Source: Galeruca laticollis
Taxonomy: Eukaryota; Arthropoda; Insecta; Coleoptera; Chrysomelidae
Assembly: GCA_963921935.1 (NCBI GenBank)
Contig: OY998180.1
Location: forward strand, 66,126,061-66,190,060
DNA length: 64,000 nucleotides
Direction of reading: 5' to 3'
The notes below the pieces were generated by a model that was given only the letters and a program-made list of their open reading frames with translations, was not told the DNA's origin and searched no databases. The translations under genes were made by a program, and so were the position numbers. Below are positions 56,194 through 64,000 of the stretch, one piece after another (position 1 is the stretch's first letter; each line of letters starts with the position of its first letter).

Positions 56194-57468
56194 TAAACAC
56201 TCAGTTGAGAGTACCGAAATTGAATTTAAAAAGAGAGGTTATAAAATTAGGAAAATCAAGTGAGTACTTATAAGTCAGGTAACAAGAAGTTTCAAATATG
56301 TGAAAAACATTGTTTAAAATTACAAAATCATATTATTCTATAAGAGAACTAACGAAAAACATGTTAGAACCCAGGCCTCGTGGTTATGTAAAAGCAAAGC
56401 TGACAAGACAGAATGTGTCAAGTGAAATGTCAAATATCAAAAGTCACAGTGAAATACCAGTACCAACTTGAAGAGTGGTCTAGTACCGATTGCAAAGGAA
56501 GTGTTACCAACTTTATTATAACGTTATTAAAACAGATTGCTGTCAACAATGGCTATCAACCTTACATTATTCTTAAATTGAATTATAAATTTAAACATAG
56601 AACAGACAGAAGACTTGCCTTCAGCACCTCTCCTGTAGTCAATTCACCTTCTGTGAAATATTTTTCCTTACCATTTTTTGATCAAAACATGTGCAGTGAC
56701 ATTTCGAAATTCATTGAAGACACAGTACCTGGTACTAAAGTTTCTTTTGAAACTTTTAACAATTTAAGTAACCATTTAGTCAATTCTAAAGACAAAATCA
56801 GTAAATTGAAAAGTAGCGGTGTGTATAGGCTTGATTGTGCTGATTGCTCCGCCTCCTACATTCGTAGAACCTGTAGACCACTTCTTACTCGTATTAACGA
56901 ACATTTGAAGAGACCAGATAAATCTATATTTGGTAATCATCTCAAATTCCATAATCATAATTTTAGCCCCAACAGAAACTCAAAAATTTTACACAAAATA
57001 GATATTAAAAATTTTCTTAGATTGGATCTGTTCGAAGAACTGTAGTTCTCCAAAGAACTTACAAAAAATCAGCTCTGTTTGAATACGCAAGTAAACTTGG
57101 ACAGAGATTTCCTTCCCCTCCATCAGAGGATCAAACATAATTAAATTAAAGTTGGTAACACTTCCTTTGCAATCGGTACTAGACCACTCTTCAAGTTGGT
57201 ACTGGTATTTCATTGTGACTTTTGATATTTGACATTTGACTTGACACATTCTGTCTTGTCAGCTTTGCTTTTACATAACCACGAGGCCTGGGTTCTAACA
57301 TGTTTTTCGTTAGTTCTCTTATAGAATAATATGATTTTGTAATTTTAAACAATGTTTTTCACATATTTGAAACTTCTTGTTACCTGAATTGTAAGTAATC
57401 ACTTGATTTTCCTAATTTTATAACCTCTCTTTTTAAATTCAATTTCGGTACTCTCAACTGAGTGTTTA

Positions 57469-57525
57469 CTTTCAGGAAGCACTGATGATGACGAAAGTCG
57501 AAAGCGCTTTGCAATAAATAAAAAG
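57469..57525 (+). ncRNA. hammerhead ribozyme-like motif in the PLE repeat (plus copy)
   Basis: Core CTGATGA (57482-57488), stem II GAC-GAAA-GTC (57490-57499), GAAA (57500-57503), very short stem III over GCGC, then TT. Stem I closes GCA (57479-57481) with TGC (57510-57512) and CTTT (57469-57472) with AAAG (57522-57525). Cleavage is expected after 57509. Hammerheads with minimal stem III are known from PLE terminal repeats. Confidence 0.7.
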
Positions 57526-57614
57526 AAAATTATACACTTTTATACAAAAAAACGTCGCTTCATTTATTTAAACAAGTGTGTTCAGCTTCACGCATTTATT
57601 CAATTATCTACAGT

Positions 57615-60056
57615 ATGGTAGCCCCAGCTGATTTTTACAGGAAGTTATCAATCATAAGAAACTTGTTACACATAGATATATGGTTCTTAAACAGTTGTCT
57701 GAGAGAGGATGTAATTCCGAAGTTTGCTAGAACCTCTATGCCAACCAATATACCTTCTCACCTAAAACACAACACGGAGAGGAAAATCATCCAGAGTGCT
57801 GTTTGTAAACACTATGCCAAGTTAGATCGCACTAATGTGGACATGAAAATTTGTTATGATAGACTTATCTCAGACAATCCTTTAAAGCTACCTTTACTTC
57901 AAAATTTTTTTAATGATTTAGAAGACCAAGTGGTATGTCAAAGCAATTTGAAATTCAAAAAAGTAAACAAGAAACTTAACTCACTCATTCTTAGCAAGAA
58001 CAGGCAAAACTCTCAACCTTCTGTTGAAAAGTTTTCAGAATTTAAATTTCATGAGCGTATCAAAAATTTATCTAAGACTTCTTTTGATGATGACGAGATA
58101 GCTCTGCTATCTTTAGGTATGAAATTCTCATTGAATCCAGACCGGTCTGAAAAGGAACTCACTTCATTTTCCATAGAATTAGATGTTTCAATTGACAAAC
58201 TTTCCACTAACAATGAAACTAAACAGAAAATTAGAAATTTCTGTCAGTTCACTATAACTAAATATCAACGGTCTCACAGGGAGGTCCCCAGTTACTTGAG
58301 GAAGTCCAATCACAGGAATTTAAATGTGACTTTACATAATAAATTAACTAAGAAAATTTCTAATAGTAATCTCATCTTATCTAAAGCTGACAAAGGCAAC
58401 TGCCTAGTCATACTTGATAAAATAGAGTATATCCAAAGAGTTGAAGACTTTTTGGGCTCGAATAACTTCATCTCTTTGAATTCAGACCCTCCCAATAAAT
58501 TCATTTCTAAAACCAAAAATCACATTAAAGTTTGCGACAATCTTTTTCGTGAATTCAACAAACCATATAATTTAATTCCTAGCAATCCTCAAATTCCCAG
58601 ATTATATGGTCTACCGAAGATACATAAGGAGGGCGTCCCAATCAGACCAGTGGTAAGCTTTTACAACACTCCAGTCTCGACCTTATCATCATTCATTTTG
58701 CAATTGATAAAAAACATCACCAACTACAAACCGGCCAATTCGGTAAGTAACACTTCAGATTTAATTATTAAAATTAAAAATTTTCAACCTGACAGCAATA
58801 CATTCATGATATCTTTTGATGTCAGCAACCTGTTTACGTCTATACCTAAAACTGAAACGCTACCTTTAGTGTCTAATTTACTTTCCCTACACTCAGTTTC
58901 TGATTCTACAAAAACTGACATTTTGGCTTTGTTAGAATTTTGCATTTCTCAGGATTTTTTTGTCTTTAACGATAAATTTTATAACCAACCCGAAGGCTTA
59001 GCCATGGGTAACCCTCTCTCTCCTTTCTTAGCTGACATTTTCATGGAAAATTTGGAAAATTCATACATTGTTAATAAAATTAATAAAATTTTAAGTTGGT
59101 ACCGTTACGTCGATGATTGCCTGGTTTTCATTGAAGGTAACTCCAACGATGCTCTTGACATTCTTGAATCCCTAAACAATTTACACCCCAATATTAATTT
59201 TACTCTTGAAGTGGAATTAGACAATAAATTAAACTTTTTAGATCTCACCATAACTAAATTGAATAACAAATTAGATTTTTCTATTTACAGGAAACCCACT
59301 CAGACGGATCACGTCATTCCTTCTAATTCTTATCACCCGATGCAACATAAAATGGCCTCCTTTAACTGCTATGTTAACAGGCTTTTGAAAATTTCTCTTT
59401 CTCATTCAAATCACAATAACGAAGTCAATATATTAAAACAGATTGCTGTCAACAATGGCTATCAACCTAACATTATTCTTAAATTGATTAATAAATTTAA
59501 ACATAGAACAGACAGAAGACTTGCCTTCAGCACCTCTCCTGTAGTCAATTCACCTTCTGTGAAATATTTTTCCTCACCATTTTTTGATCAAAACATGTGC
59601 AGTAACATTTACAAATTCATTGAAGACACAGTACCTGGTACTAAAGTTTCTTTTAAAACTTTTAACAATTTAAGTAACCATTTAGTCAATTCTAAAGACA
59701 AAATCAGTAAATTGAAAAGTAGCGGTGTGTATAGGCTTGATTGTGCTGATTGCTCCGCCTCCTACATTGGTAGAACCTGTAGACCACTTCTTACTCGTAT
59801 TAACGAACATTTGAAGAGACCAGATAAATCTATATTTGGTAATCATCTCAAATTCCATAATCATAATTTTAGCCCCAACAGAAATTCAAAAATTTTACAC
59901 AAAATAGATAATAAAAATTTTCTTAGATTGGATCTGTTCGAAGAACTGGAGATCTCCAAAGAACTTACAAAAAATCAGCTCTGTTTGAATACGCAAGTAA
60001 ACTTGGACAGAGATTTCCTTCCCCTCCATCAGAGGATCAAACATAATAAAATTTAA
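57615..60056 (+). CDS. Penelope-like reverse transcriptase with GIY-YIG endonuclease (intact, copy C)
   Basis: I choose the ATG at 57615 (MVAPADFYRKL); 813 residues with no break. The first about 300 residues are a charged, helical N-terminal region. The RT follows with RLYGLPKIHKEG, SFDVSNLFTSIP, EGLAMGNPLSPFLADIF and the catalytic YRYVDDCLVF. The C-terminal endonuclease has SGVYRLDCADCSASYIGRT, Arg and Glu of RINEHLKR, and FGNHLKFHNH. PLEs use this pair for target-primed insertion and are related to telomerase RT. The 3-prime repeat follows to 60394. It is the only large retroelement frame here without lesions, so this family may be recently active. Confidence 0.9.
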   Translation: MVAPADFYRKLSIIRNLLHIDIWFLNSCLREDVIPKFARTSMPTNIPSHLKHNTERKIIQSAVCKHYAKLDRTNVDMKICYDRLISDNPLKLPLLQNFFNDLEDQVVCQSNLKFKKVNKKLNSLILSKNRQNSQPSVEKFSEFKFHERIKNLSKTSFDDDEIALLSLGMKFSLNPDRSEKELTSFSIELDVSIDKLSTNNETKQKIRNFCQFTITKYQRSHREVPSYLRKSNHRNLNVTLHNKLTKKISNSNLILSKADKGNCLVILDKIEYIQRVEDFLGSNNFISLNSDPPNKFISKTKNHIKVCDNLFREFNKPYNLIPSNPQIPRLYGLPKIHKEGVPIRPVVSFYNTPVSTLSSFILQLIKNITNYKPANSVSNTSDLIIKIKNFQPDSNTFMISFDVSNLFTSIPKTETLPLVSNLLSLHSVSDSTKTDILALLEFCISQDFFVFNDKFYNQPEGLAMGNPLSPFLADIFMENLENSYIVNKINKILSWYRYVDDCLVFIEGNSNDALDILESLNNLHPNINFTLEVELDNKLNFLDLTITKLNNKLDFSIYRKPTQTDHVIPSNSYHPMQHKMASFNCYVNRLLKISLSHSNHNNEVNILKQIAVNNGYQPNIILKLINKFKHRTDRRLAFSTSPVVNSPSVKYFSSPFFDQNMCSNIYKFIEDTVPGTKVSFKTFNNLSNHLVNSKDKISKLKSSGVYRLDCADCSASYIGRTCRPLLTRINEHLKRPDKSIFGNHLKFHNHNFSPNRNSKILHKIDNKNFLRLDLFEELEISKELTKNQLCLNTQVNLDRDFLPLHQRIKHNKI

Positions 60057-60394
60057 GTTGGTAACACTTCCTTTGCAATCGGTACTAGACCACTCTTCAA
60101 GTTGGTACTGGTATTTCACTGTGACTTTTGATATTTGACATTTGACTTGACACATTCCGTCTTGTCAGCTTTGCTTTTACATAACCACGAGTCCTGGGTT
60201 CTAACATGTTTTTCGTTAGTTCTCTTATAGAATAATATGATTTTGTAATTTTAAACAATGTTTTTTACATATTTGAAACTTCTTGTTACCTGACTTGTGA
60301 GTACTCACTTGATTTTCCTAATTTTATAACCTCTCTTTTTAAATTCAATTTCGGTACTCTCAACTGAGTGCTTACTTTCAGGAAGCACTGAGGC

Positions 60395-61698
60395 TTAATA
60401 AATGGACTTGGATCTATAATAAAAGCCATAACCGACAATCTTGATTCTCAAGACGAAGAAAAAATAAATATAATCTTAGAGCATTTAAAACAAAATCAAG
60501 CTAATCTTCAAAGTCAAATTCAAATGCAGTACAGCGTTAGCGAACAAATAATAAATAACTTCAATAAAACTATTCAGGATATTTAAAATAATGAAATATT
60601 GCTGAAATCGAAATTATTAGACATAAAAGATATGCTTGACCTTCAAGTGCAATATGAGAATCTTATTTATCTCAAGGATATGTTGAATGAAGTTTTAATT
60701 ATTTATAATGTTATATTAGATGTAATAGAAACAGTAGAGAATTCCTGGACATTCTGCAAACTAAAGACATTGCACCCTAGTATAATTAGATCGAAAGAAT
60801 TATTTACAGAGTTGCAAAAAATATCTTCGTATTATAAATAACAATTACCCTTGGAATTGAAATACGAGAATATTTTAAACTTTGAATCAATTTTAGACAT
60901 AACATGTAGAGTAAGTAAAAATAGAATAGAATATTTTTTATCGATTCCTATAGATTTTAATATTGAGTTTGAATTATTTTATTTATTACCCATACCTACT
61001 AAGTTAGAATCAGAATTCGTAATAATAATACCAAATTCAAAGCATTTGCTAAGATCTGATACAGAGATAAAACCTCTAAACGATATAGAAGTGAAAATTT
61101 TCAATGTGCTTCACACCTTCAAGATAATAATAAACAGTTATGTGAAGAACAAATACTATTAATGGAAAACTCTACTAACTGCGAATACACTAAAATCAAA
61201 ATTATTGAAAATCATTTGGAAATTATACCAGAAATAAACCAATACCTAGTAGTATTTCCAGAAGAAGAAAAATTGATAATTAAATGTTCAGAAGACACAG
61301 AAATCAAAATTTTAAAAGGAATTTTCCTAATAAAAAATTCGCCATGTAAAATAACTTTTAAAAATCAAGAATTAATATTTCAAGATAGAACTTTTGGTCA
61401 ACCACTAGTACTGAATAAACTTCAGACACATTTTAATAAAATTGAAATCCAGCCTTTGGAAATAAATTTGAAAAAATTAAAATTAAAAGAAATATCTTCG
61501 CAAGCATTGACACCAATTCATGAAGAACAATTAAATCTCCATATTCCTTGCATATGGACTATATTTCTATATTCTAGCGGAGTATTGATAATTATTTGGT
61601 TACTCTTGAAGAAAATTCAGAAAAGAAGAAAATCAGAAGAAACTCCAATGGAATTACAAGAAAAAAAAATTCAACTTCCAGGGGGTGCGTCGATCTAA
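60395..61698 (+). pseudogene. env: errantivirus-like env, C-terminal part (broken)
   Basis: Resumes after the PLE cluster with the LINGLGSIIKAI segment, typical of the F-like fusion region, then heptad-rich helices. Stops lie at about 60584 and 60839 and a frame change near 61160. The last frame (61162-61698) has a hydrophobic segment of about 22 residues (CIWTIFLYSSGVLIIIWLLL) and a short basic cytoplasmic tail. It is followed by the polypurine tract and the 3-prime LTR. Confidence 0.85.
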
Positions 61699-61707
61699 TG
61701 GGGGAGG
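61695..61707 (+). other. polypurine tract of the errantivirus-like element
   Basis: aatgggggagg lies immediately before the 3-prime LTR and overlaps the env stop region. Confidence 0.7.
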
Positions 61708-61956
61708 TGTTGTATACCTTTAATTACTTAGTACATGTTAAATAAATTGCTTATTCAGTATATTGTGTAACAACCTGTTGTTTTATAAAGTGTTGAATCT
61801 TATTTTTGCTTACATTGTATTTTTTACCTTTTTGAATTGTTTATGAATTGTTTAGTTATATTCTCAGTCTAGAATTTACTTCGAATCTTGAAACTTGTGA
61901 CTTTTGTTAAATAAATAATTTTTAAAAAACCTTTTTCCGTGTGTAAAAAGTTATTT
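61708..61956 (+). repeat. 3-prime LTR of the errantivirus-like element
   Basis: Near-identical to 30601-30837. It follows a purine-rich tract and is followed by TATA and a long TA run. Confidence 0.9.

Positions 61957-62017
<61 letters not shown>
61957..62017. repeat. (TA)n microsatellite
   Basis: About 30 TA units with one interruption, directly after the 3-prime LTR. It continues the TA tract interrupted by the provirus at 30578-30600. Confidence 0.9.
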
Positions 62018-62022
<5 letters not shown>

Positions 62023-62885
62023 ATTTTGGTGGGTATGTAGCAATAAGACACCAGAGTAAATTCTTTTAGATATTTATTCCCGAACTTTTATTCATTTTCA
62101 GGGGCTAAAATGGATTGGTCAATGTTATTATTATTAACAACTAAATAATATAATGAATACTTACATAATATCTATAGCGAATTTTGGAAAAGTTGTAAAT
62201 TTTTATAATAAATTCTTTTAAACATAAATCAACGAAAAACTCAAAAAACAATATGACAATAAACAAACTATTTGATCTTGAACTACTATAATTTTGATAT
62301 ATTTATCATAAAATTGAAGATTGTTATGAATGTTGTGTTATTTTTTTCATAATTGAAAAGATATGTATAGATAACAATAAGGTTATTTAAGTCTGCTTTT
62401 TTATTTATGACATAATTTTGTTCTGCAATATACGTTGTTTCCAAAAAAAGACGTTTCCTATAATTACTTCCTATTGCTAAAACTTTAGCAGATTGATAAT
62501 CCATAGAATGGCCTTCATAAAACACGTGTTCTGCTAAAGCACATCTATCAGGATATAATCTACTGTCACTTTTATGAGAGACGATTCGATTGATTAGCGA
62601 TCTTTTGCTGTGACCAATGTATTTCTTATTACAGATATTGCAAGGAATCTCATGAACTATATAAGTAAATTTGTTAGCAGGAGTCTTGTCTTTGATCTTA
62701 CTGAAAATTCGCTAGATTTTATGTAAGTATTTATTATTTTATTTAATTGTTAATAATGATATCATTGACCAGTTAACTTTAGCCCTTGAAAATGAATAAA
62801 AGTTATTCGAAAGCTCGGGAATGAATATCTAAAAGAATTTACTCTGGTGTCTTATTGCCACATCCCCACCAAAATATCCATTACA
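62018..62885 (-). mobile_element. fragment of a second Penelope-like family with inverted ends
   Basis: 62018-62142 and 62749-62880 are inverse copies (left ggatattttggtgggtatgt, right caccaaaatatcc). The right copy has the tail cgaaagctcgggaatg, common in PLE terminal repeats and hammerhead-related. In between, the minus strand encodes the C-terminal endonuclease: ending near 62640 a segment NICNKKYIGHSKRSLINRI, then HSMDYQSAKVLAIGSNYRKRLFLE. No RT is present. Confidence 0.7.
62286..62705 (-). pseudogene. GIY-YIG endonuclease end of the second PLE family
   Basis: From about 62705 the minus frame reads FTYIVHEIPCNICNKKYIG, the GIY-YIG core of this family (variant YIV and KYIG). The downstream E-and-R-containing helix and the KRLFLETTYI segment follow. 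It ends at the TAG near 62286. The N-terminal RT part is missing. Confidence 0.65.
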
Positions 62886-62910
62886 AATAAGTTGGCAAAT
62901 ATCTTACTTC

Positions 62911-62916
<6 letters not shown>

Positions 62917-62950
<34 letters not shown>
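62917..62950. repeat. (TA)n microsatellite
   Basis: About 17 TA units separating the PLE fragment from the env remnant. Confidence 0.9.
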
Positions 62951-62952
<2 letters not shown>

Positions 62953-63002
62953 TGGGGATAACGGGGATTTCAGTCCAAAGAATCAACGCCAAGATGTTTT
63001 AT

Positions 63003-64000
63003 TTACAAAATGCCGCTAAGCATTTTGTAAATAACATCATTTGGTTGGTCCGGAACAGGCTTTCCTGGCGATTTGTTGAATTTAATATTTCTACACTTAT
63101 AACAGGTGTAGAGGACGATCAAGGCAACGATGAGTAAGATCGTAGTATATGTGAACCACGAAATATTTTTCTCAACAAACGGTTTGTTTATGAGTTCATC
63201 CAAACTTTTTGAGTATTGGTCCAGTTTGTGTTTTGTCACTTGCAGATCATTCAAGTTAATGTTATTAAGATCTAGTGGTTCTATTTTGGGTACTTCTACT
63301 TTGTTTGGAATGTCTAGGCAACAGTTGTAATCAACCATTACGGGATGAAGTACATGAGGAATGTTTATAGTTTTTCTGGTACTAGCTTGTATTTTAGTAA
63401 TGCCAACAAAAGCGGAGCATCCTGAGTATAGCTGTAAAATAGAATTTTCATTTACGGTTAATGTTTTCGTTTTTGTGTCTGGAAGACTTATGGTCACGTG
63501 TACCGGTTCGGCAATCGACACTAACTAACACGTTTTCTTCGAGTTTTTGCACATTATAACCTTGTCCGTTGACTACCGCACTTTTACAATTCGCAGGAAA
63601 TGTCTTATATTGTCTTAACAAACGGGCTTCATATATCGCGTTATCGTCTATAGGGTACGCGTAAACATCGCGACACAACTTTTGATGCGTAGATAACTGT
63701 TTACACTTTTGTAAATCGTGGATTGGAATGTAGGATAAAGAATCATCATCTCGCGCTAAATATTTTCGTGAAAATGATAAAATGTGGTGAAATCCAGTTC
63801 TATTATCATAAATTGGTATTGGGTATAGGTGGAATAAAGTAAATACTTGTGGTTCAATCAAAGGTATTTTAAGAACGAAAACAAGATCTGAATTTGTTTG
63901 ATATGCTTCGAGATCGATTATTTCCAAATACTGTGAAATTTCAGAATATTTTATTGGTAGCGGTAAACCTTTTCTTACTGTATTTTCTGATATTTTCTTA
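63003..64000 (-). pseudogene. env: env C-terminal part of another errantivirus-like element (partial, frameshift)
   Basis: The minus strand reads in from the window edge: a frame 64000-63448 with EPQVFTLFHLYPIPIYD and Cys-rich CKQLSTHQKLCRDVYAYPI, then a shift near 63490-63520 into a frame ending at a TAA at 63003. That frame has CSAFVGITKIQ, a helical stem and a transmembrane segment (WFTYTTILLIVALIVLYTCY) with a short tail. It belongs to the same F-like Env superfamily as 60395-61698 but to a different lineage. No polypurine tract or LTR follows before the TA run, so the 3-prime end is lost. Confidence 0.8.

Larger units (their letters stand above)
56060..57595. repeat. Penelope-like element copy B, inverted pair of 5-prime-truncated copies
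   Basis: From 56060 to about 56517 lies the terminal repeat of the PLE in minus orientation. At about 56520 the sequence switches to a plus-orientation fragment, which starts inside the endonuclease half (LKQIAVNNGYQ) and runs through the 3-prime repeat. The GIY-YIG motif has Gly to Arg (SYIRRT) and a stop follows at 57042. The head-to-head arrangement makes a palindrome of several hundred bases. Confidence 0.8.
53160..60405. mobile_element. Penelope-like cluster inserted in env
   Basis: Three recognisable parts of one PLE family: A on the minus strand (53171-56055), B a truncated inverted pair (56060-57595) and C on the plus strand (57596-60394). The flanks ttaaataaatg (53160-53170) and ttaataaatgg (60395-60405) look like an imperfect target duplication. 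The env frame lies on both sides. Confidence 0.8.
30601..61956 (+). mobile_element. errantivirus-like LTR retrotransposon with env, split by two large insertions
   Basis: LTRs at 30601-30837 and 61708-61956, a tRNA-Ser-type primer site, gag, protease-RT-RNase H-integrase, and a baculovirus-F-like env. The flanks read TATA on both sides, inside a (TA)n tract, the known target preference of errantiviruses. A Polinton (35382-52353) splits integrase and a Penelope-like cluster (53171-60394) splits env. Without these the provirus is about 7.2 kb, a normal size. Gag, pol and env all carry independent stops or frameshifts. Confidence 0.9.

Overview
The window looks like an arthropod (most likely insect) nuclear genome. 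It is AT-rich and contains no recognisable host gene. Nearly everything identifiable is a transposable element, and the elements are nested: Tc1/mariner-type transposons, jockey-like non-LTR elements, two Ty3/gypsy-type LTR elements (one errantivirus-like with env), Penelope-like elements (PLEs) and a 17-kb Polinton/Maverick (adintovirus-like) element. No rRNA, CRISPR array or complete tRNA gene was seen. Family calls rest on motif recognition by eye, without database searches.

Layout. 1-1790: about 350-bp tandem satellite-like repeat with a (TA)n tract and a palindrome. 2997-9040: a mariner-superfamily transposon with matching ends, whose transposase is split by a decayed minus-strand jockey-like element that itself carries about 1.5 kb of unknown DNA. 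12398-18780: a 412/mdg1-like LTR element with both LTRs, a GGTC target duplication and a small accessory ORF before gag. It sits 4 bp inside the end of a long-TIR foldback-like element (18781-23071). 23185-26935: a second foldback-like element with about 175-bp tandem repeats as arms. 26936-29833: remnants of a non-LTR element, a DDE transposase and a PLE. 29841-30596: another copy of the 350-bp repeat family.

30601-61956 is one errantivirus-like provirus with LTRs, a tRNA-Ser-type primer site, gag, pol and env. Its integrase frame is split at 35381 by the Polinton (35382-52353, 6-bp duplication TCAGTT, about 1.03-kb TIRs). Its env frame is split by a Penelope-like cluster (53171-60394) made of copies in both orientations. 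The last PLE copy (57615-60056) has an open 813-codon RT plus GIY-YIG frame, and three copies of its repeat carry a hammerhead-ribozyme-like fold.

The Polinton carries protein-primed DNA polymerase B, chromodomain integrase, packaging ATPase, adenain-like protease, major capsid protein, penton, a phospholipase A2-like minor virion protein (with a predicted 56-nt intron), a fibre-like coiled coil and several small unknown genes. Together these form a virus-like replication, integration, packaging and capsid set. Lesions in the polymerase, protease, penton, capsid protein and ATPase indicate that this copy is not functional as a whole. Several of its genes share a compact promoter: a TATA element, an initiator about 31-34 bp downstream and a very short leader.

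62018-62885 is a fragment of a different PLE family with inverted ends. 63003-64000 is the minus-strand env C-terminus of another errantivirus-like element running off the window.
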